DNA of 38,419 nt. Origin: Eubacterium sp. Its GTDB lineage: Bacteria > Bacillota > Clostridia > Lachnospirales > Lachnospiraceae. Below are positions 32,419 through 38,419 of the stretch, piece by piece. The stretch spans positions 1 to 38,419 of the forward strand of contig JAFUCM010000058.1 in assembly GCA_017459675.1 (NCBI GenBank). Direction: 5' to 3'. Below the pieces are notes generated by a model, which saw only the letters and a list, made by a program, of their open reading frames with translations, searched no databases and had not been told where the DNA came from. A program made the translations under genes and the position numbers. The first letter of the stretch is position 1; each line of letters opens with the position of its first letter.

Positions 32419-32520
32419 TTATCTCATGTCGTATACGAATTCTTCAGCTGCCTTGCTGGTGTCCGCGAAGTGTGCTGCGACTGCTGTTGCGATAACGAAA
32501 ACTGTGATGATTGCTGCCAT
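32419..32520 (-). CDS. Small membrane peptide (33 aa)
   Basis: ATG 32520 follows a strong GAAAGGAG at 7-8 nt. The peptide has an uncharged hydrophobic helix (AAIITVFVIATAVAA, residues 2-16) and a short charged tail ending EEFVYDMR. This size and shape suit a small membrane protein or a type I toxin. It lies on the - strand between two + strand secreted-protein genes. A TATTAT/TATAAA-rich segment near 32565-32575 could hold its -10. A decayed copy is at 12118-12192. Confidence 0.55.
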   Translation of the reverse strand: MAAIITVFVIATAVAAHFADTSKAAEEFVYDMR

Positions 32521-32674
32521 TTTGATTTCTCCTTTCAGGTGTGAGGTGTTTTGTTTTTTGTTGAGTTTATAATACCGCAGCTGTGCAATTTACGATATAA
32601 AATGACTGCCGGAAAACAGGAATATCCCGCCATGCTGCGGGCAGGATGTTGTATTATTTCGCCAGATATTACGG

Positions 32675-32709
32675 TGTGACAGATCTGTGATAGTTGCTTT
32701 GTTATAGTA
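32675..32709 (+). promoter_or_regulatory. Shared-regulon promoter, site 2 (PepSY protein)
   Basis: TGTGA (32675-32679), 6 nt, TGTGA (32686-32690), 12 nt, TATAGT (32703-32708). TCTGTGATA and GTTATAGTA are identical to site 1 with the same 8-nt spacer length. Confidence 0.65.
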
Positions 32710-32832
32710 AGGCCAGAACAAAGGAAAACACTTCAAACAAAAAAGAAAAACACAAAAACAAAACAACCGCAGACAATAGAAAACACACGAATTGAAAACA
32801 CATCAAAAGAAAAAGAAAAGGAGAATAGAATT

Positions 32833-33492
32833 ATGATGAATAAGAAAACTTTTGCAGCAGGATTTACAGCATTCGCATTATCAGCAGGTATGTTATTCGG
32901 AACCTTCGGCGCACAGGCGGTAATGGCAGCACCCGGAACCGCAGCGGTTACACTTAAGGAAGCGAAGAATGAAGCACTTTCAGATGCAGGATTTAAGAAC
33001 AGCGACGTCGTATTTAAGAAAGCACTGCTTGATTTCGACGATGACACCGGCATCGAAAAATATGAAGTTGACTTTTTCGCAGACGATAAAGAATTCAGTT
33101 ACGACATCGATGCGACAACCGCAGCGATCATCGAGAAAGATGTCGATATCATGGATGCGGAAGATTATCAGGAGATGAAAGCACTGCAGGAAGCAGCGGC
33201 AGCAAAGAAGGCAGCGAAAGCGGCAAAGAAAGCAGCAGCAAATGCAAAAGCGCAGCAGGAAGCGGCAGCACCGCAGCAAATCACCGCAGATCAGGCGCTG
33301 GAGATCGCACTGAACGATGCAGGCCTCACAGCAGATCAGGTATCATACGCAGATACACACCTCGATTACGATGATGACTTCGGCATGACGGATTATGATG
33401 TAGAGTTCCGCGTCGGCAACAAAGAATACAGCTACGATATCAACCCGGCAACAGGCGCAATCCTCAACAACGAGGTTGATTTCGACGACTGA
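32833..33492 (+). CDS. Secreted protein with two PepSY domains
   Basis: This 219-aa protein has a signal peptide (about 1-33, ending VMAA). A PepSY domain follows (about 38-100; LKEAKNEALSDAG to EFSYDIDATTAAI). An Ala/Lys-rich helical linker covers about 115-148, and a second PepSY domain about 150-217 (ITADQALEIALNDAGL to EYSYDINPATGAIL). PepSY domains often inhibit proteases or bind at the cell surface. AAAGGAG precedes the two ATG codons at 32833 and 32836. The lysine-rich linker could bind wall polymers, which is a guess. Confidence 0.9.
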   Translation: MMNKKTFAAGFTAFALSAGMLFGTFGAQAVMAAPGTAAVTLKEAKNEALSDAGFKNSDVVFKKALLDFDDDTGIEKYEVDFFADDKEFSYDIDATTAAIIEKDVDIMDAEDYQEMKALQEAAAAKKAAKAAKKAAANAKAQQEAAAPQQITADQALEIALNDAGLTADQVSYADTHLDYDDDFGMTDYDVEFRVGNKEYSYDINPATGAILNNEVDFDD

Positions 33493-33521
33493 TCATACAA
33501 CACATATGAAAATCAGGAAAG

Positions 33522-33552
33522 GGTCATGACACATAAAGTCATGGCTCTTTTA
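33522..33552 (+). terminator. Terminator of the PepSY gene (dispersed CATAAA-loop family)
   Basis: GTCATGAC (33523-33530) pairs with GTCATGGC (33538-33545, one wobble) with an ACATAAA loop, then CTTTT. Stem and loop closely match 19365-19392. Confidence 0.75.
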
Positions 33553-33721
33553 TCATGAGCATCTGTCACTCCGGAAATGTAACGTTGGAGGACTGTGATC
33601 TGCCGGGAAAGTAAATGTGCGGCGATGATTCAGAAAACAATCATTGAAAGTCCGGGCGGCAGCAAATATAATCAAAGTAGGTTCGATAGTCTTCACACAG
33701 ACAATGAAGGGAGAACAAATA

Positions 33722-36700
33722 GTGACAGATCATGAAATGCAGGTAACCAACCGTCCGAATGAAATCGATTCTCATCAGAATTTTCTGGATGTCGTATACC
33801 TGGTAAATAATATTGCCTGTCTGTTCAGCCAAACTGATGACGGCATTCTTTCTGCCGAGTATGTCACACCGTCATTCGTTACGTTGATGGAGTGTGATAC
33901 GCAGGAACAGGCAAAGGAGCTTATGGATGGTGAGCAACTGTTTTCGAATACCTGGCCGGAGGACCGCCAGATTCTCCGGGATATTCTTGAAAATCAGGTC
34001 AGTGCGAACGGCGAGCCGGACATCACCATCCGTCATCTCACCTGGAAGGGGAACCTGATCTGGTGTACGATCCACTTTGCGTTCATTAACGATTACGGAA
34101 AGCGTTATATTTACGCAACGTATACAGACATTACACGGTGGAAGCGGTATGAGGAACAGCTGCAGAGCGTTTATACCAGCCTGGGTGAAAGCTTTCATCA
34201 GACCAATGACGATCTGCTTGCCCGTGTGCGTGCCAACCTGACGGAAGACTATGTTGAGGAATCCAACGGCACTTCAAATTTTATTCCGGAATGCAGTCAG
34301 GAAAGCTATACGGAGTATCTTGCGATCCGGTCTTCCTATCTGCCGATCGCAGAGGAGCGGCAGGAGTTCCTTGACACATTCAGCATTGACGCATTGACAA
34401 AATCCTACATGGACGGCGTTGTGGCGGTGAGTAAGGTGCTCTACTCCCGGCTGCCGAACAATGCGGTGTTCTATGTGAAGATTATCGCCAATGTCACCCG
34501 GCATCCGATGTCCGGCAATCTGATCGCGTTCATTACGGAGGAATCGAATAACCCCGAGAAGCTGGCCAGCACCATCAACGGCAAGATCCTGGCCAAGCAG
34601 TTTGACCTGGTGGCATATATTGCCCGCGATATTTATGACGTGGCCATCGGTGATGCCAGCATGATCGCCCACGGCAACATTTTCCCGAAGATCAAGCACG
34701 GCTCTTACCGGGAATATCTGGAGTCGCAGATCATTCCCGCCCTGCCGGAAGATGAAGCCTACCGGCATCGGATCCGTGAAGCGATGGATCTGAAAACCGT
34801 ATTTGAAATGTTCAAGATCAAGGAGCCGTATTCGGTGGATATTGAAGTGGACATGGAAGACGGGCATTTCTATAAACGATTCGATTTCTATTCGGTTGAC
34901 CCGGAATCCGAGTACTGTATCGTTCTGAAAACAGATACGACAGAAGTCCGCCTCGAACAGCTGGAGCAGGAAGAGCGGAAACGTGAACTTGAATACAGCA
35001 AGCAGGAGCTGGCCGATACGGATGGTATTATGGCGGACGCCGGCTTCGGCATGTGGCATATGACGCTGGAGGAAGGGAAAGCCTCCCGGCTGCGTGCAAA
35101 TGACAAGATGAAAGAACTCCTCGGGATCGCCGGAAAAGATCTGACGGAGGAGGAAATCTATGACGCGTGGTACTCGCATGTTCCGGAATCCGAACGGCCG
35201 GACGTAATGAAGCGGATCGAAGAGATGCTTTCGGGAAAATTGTCCGAGTGCATCAACCTCTGGATCCATCCGGACGGGCATGAGATGTATACACGATTCG
35301 GCGGTACTGTGGTGGCTGATGAAAACGGAAGGCAGAGTCTGCGCGGTTATTACAGCGATGTAACGGAATCCGTCCGTGAAGACCGCAACCAGAGGGATGC
35401 GCTGGCCAACGCGCTGGTCGCGGCGGAACATGCCAATAAGGCCAAGACCACCTTCCTCAATAATATGTCCCACGATATCCGCACGCCTATGAATGCGATC
35501 GTCGGATTTACGGCACTGGCCACATCGCACATAGACAATAAAGAAGAGGTGCAGGATTATCTGAAAAAGATCACGATATCCAGTCAGCATCTGCTGTCGC
35601 TGATCAATGACGTACTGGACATGAGCCGGATCGAAAGCGGCAAAATGACGCTGGATGAGACAGAGGTTCATTTACCTGACCTGATCCACGACCTGCGGAC
35701 GATCATTCATGCAAATGTGTCGGCCAAACAGCTGAATCTCAATATCGAAACACAGAATGTCATAAGTGAAAATATTATCATCGACAAGCTTCGTATGAAT
35801 CAGGTGTTCCTGAATATTCTGTCCAACGCGATCAAATTTACGCCAAATGGCGGCACGATCAGTTTCTGCGTAACGGAAAAGAACTCGCCGATCCCTGATC
35901 ACGCCGTATTTGAATTCCGCATTAAGGACACGGGCATCGGCATGAGCCGGGAGTTCCAGAAAACGATTTTCGAAGCATTTACACGTGAGAAGACCAGTAC
36001 GGTCAGCGGTATTCAGGGTACAGGTCTGGGAATGGCGATTACCAAGAGCATCGTGGACATGATGGGCGGCACCATTTCCGTCAGCAGTGAAGAAAACAAG
36101 GGAACGGAGTTCATCGTGACGATTCCCTGCCGGCTGAGCAATAACGCCGTCGACATCGAAAGCATGCCGGAACTGCAGGGACAGCGGGCACTGGTCGTAG
36201 ATGATGACACAGACAGCTGCCTGTCCGTATGCTCCATGCTCCGGAAGCTCGGGATGAAACCGGACTGGACGAGCTCCGGAAAAGAGGCCGCCATCCGCGG
36301 CCAGGAAGCCAGACAGCAGGCAGACGCGTTCAGTGTCTATATCATAGACTGGCAGATGCCTGACATCAACGGGATCGAGGTGACAAGAAGGATCAGGAAA
36401 ATAGCCGGTGAAGATGCTTCGATCATCATTCTGACGGCATATGACTGGACAGATATTGAAGAAGAAGCCGCAGAAGCAGGCGTGACAGCCTTCTGTTCCA
36501 AGCCCATTTTCATGTCGGAGCTTCGCAGTGTGCTGTCTGCACCGTTCCATTCCGGTGATGGCGAAAACGAACCAGAGGAGAAGAAGGCAGACTTCACAGG
36601 CAAGAAAGTCCTGCTGGCCGAAGACAACGAGATGAACCAGATGATCGCACAGGCCATTCTCGAGGAATCAGGTCTGGAAGTTGTGATCGCCAACAATGGT

Positions 36701-36976
36701 GAAGAAGCGGTCTACCTGATGGAAGAAGCACCGGCAGGAACATACGATATCATCCTGATGGACATTCAAATGCCTGTCATGGACGGATATAAAGCGGCGC
36801 GTCTGATCCGGGCACTGGAGGACCACGACAAGGCAGAAGTCCCGATCGTCGCTGTCACGGCAAACGCTTTCGAAGAAGACCGGAAGCTTGCGCTGGAAGC
36901 CGGCATGAACGGGCATCTGGCAAAACCATATGATATCCCGAAGATGCTGGAAACACTGACAGATCTTCTTACATAA
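33722..36976 (+). CDS. Hybrid histidine kinase with PAS-type sensors and two receivers
   Basis: This 1084-aa kinase has no signal peptide or membrane helix that I can see, so it is probably cytoplasmic. A PAS-like domain lies at about 20-150, ending YIYATYTDITRWKRYEEQL. A second region (about 210-420) has no named motif. Another PAS domain with a PAC tail lies at about 440-560 (GYYSDVTESVRE). Then come HisKA with H584, HATPase_c with NILSNAIKF and GTGLGM, and receivers with D876 and D1014. The start is set at GTG 33722 because AAGGGAG (33707-33713) is well placed; ATG 33704 and TTG 33644 are alternatives. From HisKA on it is a close paralogue of the kinase at 19460. Confidence 0.9.
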   Translation: MTDHEMQVTNRPNEIDSHQNFLDVVYLVNNIACLFSQTDDGILSAEYVTPSFVTLMECDTQEQAKELMDGEQLFSNTWPEDRQILRDILENQVSANGEPDITIRHLTWKGNLIWCTIHFAFINDYGKRYIYATYTDITRWKRYEEQLQSVYTSLGESFHQTNDDLLARVRANLTEDYVEESNGTSNFIPECSQESYTEYLAIRSSYLPIAEERQEFLDTFSIDALTKSYMDGVVAVSKVLYSRLPNNAVFYVKIIANVTRHPMSGNLIAFITEESNNPEKLASTINGKILAKQFDLVAYIARDIYDVAIGDASMIAHGNIFPKIKHGSYREYLESQIIPALPEDEAYRHRIREAMDLKTVFEMFKIKEPYSVDIEVDMEDGHFYKRFDFYSVDPESEYCIVLKTDTTEVRLEQLEQEERKRELEYSKQELADTDGIMADAGFGMWHMTLEEGKASRLRANDKMKELLGIAGKDLTEEEIYDAWYSHVPESERPDVMKRIEEMLSGKLSECINLWIHPDGHEMYTRFGGTVVADENGRQSLRGYYSDVTESVREDRNQRDALANALVAAEHANKAKTTFLNNMSHDIRTPMNAIVGFTALATSHIDNKEEVQDYLKKITISSQHLLSLINDVLDMSRIESGKMTLDETEVHLPDLIHDLRTIIHANVSAKQLNLNIETQNVISENIIIDKLRMNQVFLNILSNAIKFTPNGGTISFCVTEKNSPIPDHAVFEFRIKDTGIGMSREFQKTIFEAFTREKTSTVSGIQGTGLGMAITKSIVDMMGGTISVSSEENKGTEFIVTIPCRLSNNAVDIESMPELQGQRALVVDDDTDSCLSVCSMLRKLGMKPDWTSSGKEAAIRGQEARQQADAFSVYIIDWQMPDINGIEVTRRIRKIAGEDASIIILTAYDWTDIEEEAAEAGVTAFCSKPIFMSELRSVLSAPFHSGDGENEPEEKKADFTGKKVLLAEDNEMNQMIAQAILEESGLEVVIANNGEEAVYLMEEAPAGTYDIILMDIQMPVMDGYKAARLIRALEDHDKAEVPIVAVTANAFEEDRKLALEAGMNGHLAKPYDIPKMLETLTDLLT

Positions 36977-37024
36977 GAAGCGTCCTCATTGACTCACTTT
37001 ATCAACCGGCCGGAACCCCGGGCA

Positions 37025-37058
37025 TGTGTCAATTCTGTGACAGAAGAAATAGTATATT
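37025..37058 (+). promoter_or_regulatory. Shared-regulon promoter, site 3 (cation transporter)
   Basis: TGTGT (37025-37029), 6 nt, TGTGA (37036-37040), 12 nt, TATATT (37053-37058). The spacing is identical to the sites at 31023 and 32675. An inverted CTGTCACAG at 37091-37099 faces the CTGTGACAG at 37035-37043 and could fold or bind protein. Confidence 0.6.
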
Positions 37059-37120
37059 TTAGATATAAAAAAAGACCGTTCAGGTCAGTTTCTGTCACAG
37101 TAAAAAATAAGGAGTTACAC

Positions 37121-38236
37121 ATGCATCAGGAAATCATAACAAGAAACAGAAGCATTATCAGATACAATATAGCGGGAATCCTGTTGAATCTCCTGCTCTC
37201 GGTTTCCAAGATTATTACAGGAATTGCAGCCTCTTCGCATGTCATTTTGCTGGATGGCATTAACAGTCTGTCTGATCTGTTGTCTTCGGCCATTTCGATT
37301 CTGTCGGCGGCGTTGGGAACCAGGAAAGCCGATGCGTCCCATCCGTTCGGTTACGGCCGGATAGAGTATTTGTCATCCCTTCTGATTACCATGCTCATTA
37401 TGTATGTCGGCATCCATTCGATCATCCAGTCGGTAAAAGCGATTCTGCATCCGCAATGGATGCCGCATTATAACCTTGTGGCAGTTATTTTGATGGTAAT
37501 CTCTCTGATCTGCAAAGCTGTTTACGGCATTGTGATGCGCAGAAAAGGGAAGCAGATCCATTCCGCTGTTATGATTATGACAGGAACAGAGAGTCTGGGA
37601 GATTCGCTGATTTCGATATCCATCCTCATTGCAATCGCCGTCTACAGGCTGACAGAGATCAATATTGAACAATATCTGTGCATCGGGATTTCGCTCCTGA
37701 TCCTCTATACAGGCGTGCGGGTGGTCTTTGACTGTATGACAAAGATTCTGGGCAGACGCACGGATCCCGAGGTGAAGCGGAGAGTCATCCGCAGTTTCAT
37801 AGAAGATCCGGCCGTGCAGAATGTCACAAATCTCATCCTCCATAATTATGGGGAAAATGTCTATGTCGGGTCTGCAGATATTGAAGTGGATGAAAATATG
37901 ACAGCGGGAGAAATCAGCCGTCTTTCGCGGGAACTGATTCAGAAGGCGAAGGAATGCGGTGTGACGATCACATCCATCGGCATCAACGGCGCCAATCTCA
38001 CCGATCCGGAGACGCACAGAATGCTGGATGTAGTCCTTCGTAAATCCGTGAAATATCCTTCGGTCGAAAGAGTCCATTCCTTCAATGTGGACTTTGCGGC
38101 AAGAAAGATGTCATTTTACATCGTCCAGAAGTTTGCAGGAGAGAGACAGGAACAGGACCGCAGGGCGCTGCTGGCTGATCTGCGTAATTGTTTTCAGGGC
38201 ATGACAATAGAGATTGCCACTGCTTTGAATGCATGA
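37121..38236 (+). CDS. Cation diffusion facilitator (CDF) metal transporter
   Basis: This 371-aa protein has the CDF layout: about six membrane helices (about 15-215) and a cytoplasmic ferredoxin-like domain (about 215-310). Helix 2 carries LLDGINSLSD, and the loop after it HPFGYGRIEYLSSL, both family signatures. The helix-5 position, usually HxxxD, reads TESLGD, so one metal ligand differs from zinc-type members and metal choice is uncertain. An extra C-terminal segment of about 70 residues follows. The start at 37121 has AAGGAG at 6 nt and lies downstream of the promoter at 37025-37058, which rules out the longer frame. Confidence 0.9.
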   Translation: MHQEIITRNRSIIRYNIAGILLNLLLSVSKIITGIAASSHVILLDGINSLSDLLSSAISILSAALGTRKADASHPFGYGRIEYLSSLLITMLIMYVGIHSIIQSVKAILHPQWMPHYNLVAVILMVISLICKAVYGIVMRRKGKQIHSAVMIMTGTESLGDSLISISILIAIAVYRLTEINIEQYLCIGISLLILYTGVRVVFDCMTKILGRRTDPEVKRRVIRSFIEDPAVQNVTNLILHNYGENVYVGSADIEVDENMTAGEISRLSRELIQKAKECGVTITSIGINGANLTDPETHRMLDVVLRKSVKYPSVERVHSFNVDFAARKMSFYIVQKFAGERQEQDRRALLADLRNCFQGMTIEIATALNA

Positions 38237-38419
38237 GTTGAGCGTAGATATTGTGATCCGCCACTGAGTTTGAGAAAAGCAATGCCATTAAGTTAGATGT
38301 TCGATAAATGTTCGTTGCTCTCAACAGATACATAAAACATACGTGAGTTTGACTAAAAAGTCAAAAATCACTTGTCGGACAGCATGCCAAATAGGACAGG
38401 TGCAAAGCAACTGCCCTAT
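38237..38419. other. Window-end intergenic sequence
   Basis: I see no supported gene here. A short palindrome (TTTGACT/AGTCAAA) lies near 38347-38365. The frames across it look like shadows. Confidence 0.5.

Noticed and set aside
34274..35671. 465-codon open frame on the - strand
   Set aside because: It lies wholly inside the second histidine kinase gene, which has clear domains and motifs; the opposite frame shows no recognisable domain or ribosome binding site.
35672..36550. 292-codon open frame on the - strand
   Set aside because: It is antisense to the kinase and receiver domains, whose codon periodicity explains the open frame.
37059..37120. Possible metal riboswitch in the leader of the CDF transporter
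   Set aside because: The leader is only about 60 nt, contains just small stems, and I could not match it to a known manganese or nickel/cobalt riboswitch fold; the upstream direct repeats explain regulation better.
38082..38333. 83-codon frame on the - strand at the window end
   Set aside because: It overlaps the 3' end of the transporter gene, has no motif and no ribosome binding site.

Overview
The window looks like a chromosomal segment of a low-to-mid GC Gram-positive anaerobe, most likely a member of the Lachnospiraceae (Clostridia). The reasons are strong AGGAGG-type ribosome binding sites, lipobox lipoproteins, a surface protein with Ig-like repeats and a Lys/Tyr-rich tail, large hybrid histidine kinases, and the small RCSICTGEQTAG protein. 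This assignment is inference: there is no rRNA or other phylogenetic marker, and I saw no tRNA, CRISPR array or phage structural gene.

Region 1 (1-10330) is a defence island read entirely on the + strand with overlapping or near-abutting genes. In order it carries a Z1-domain (helicase-like) protein lacking its N-terminal half, a MORC/MutL-like GHKL ATPase, two uncharacterised proteins, a C5-cytosine methyltransferase, a DUF4420-like PD-(D/E)XK nuclease, a second and divergent C5-cytosine methyltransferase, and an AT-rich KAP-type P-loop ATPase. This matches the MORC/Z1 restriction-modification-like systems predicted by comparative genomics, with two methylases and a KAP ATPase as extras. It is the best candidate for an under-described system. 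It ends at a 0.2 kb block of inverted and tandem repeats (10389-10611) that resembles collapsed insertion-sequence ends.

Region 2 (10740-13640) holds a frameshifted GNAT acetyltransferase, an MBL-fold hydrolase, a DUF2975-like membrane protein and a small Cro/CI-type regulator. The last two sit behind a promoter with an inverted-repeat operator.

Region 3 (13740-19320) is a cell-envelope cluster of three lipoproteins: an L,D-transpeptidase, an S41 peptidase and an M13 metallopeptidase. The two peptidase genes overlap. Region 4 (19460-25253) has a hybrid histidine kinase with two extracellular solute-binding domains, a surface protein that has lost its 5' end, and a uroporphyrinogen-decarboxylase-like protein.

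Region 5 (25321-30935) has a zinc alcohol dehydrogenase and an ABM-domain monooxygenase (- strand) divergent from an AraC regulator. It continues with a Fic protein, gene relics, the 71-aa conserved protein and a DMT-family exporter.

Region 6 (31023-38419) has two secreted proteins, a second hybrid histidine kinase paralogous to the first but with PAS sensors, and a cation diffusion facilitator. The two secreted-protein genes and the transporter share one promoter layout (TGTGN-N6-TGTGA-N12-TATANT), which suggests a common regulon. Between the secreted proteins, on the - strand, lies a tiny-ORF cassette of 33 and 18 codons ending in a hairpin. A decayed copy lies near 12.1 kb and a hairpin-only copy near 14.8 kb. 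Several short dispersed repeats punctuate regions 2-6.
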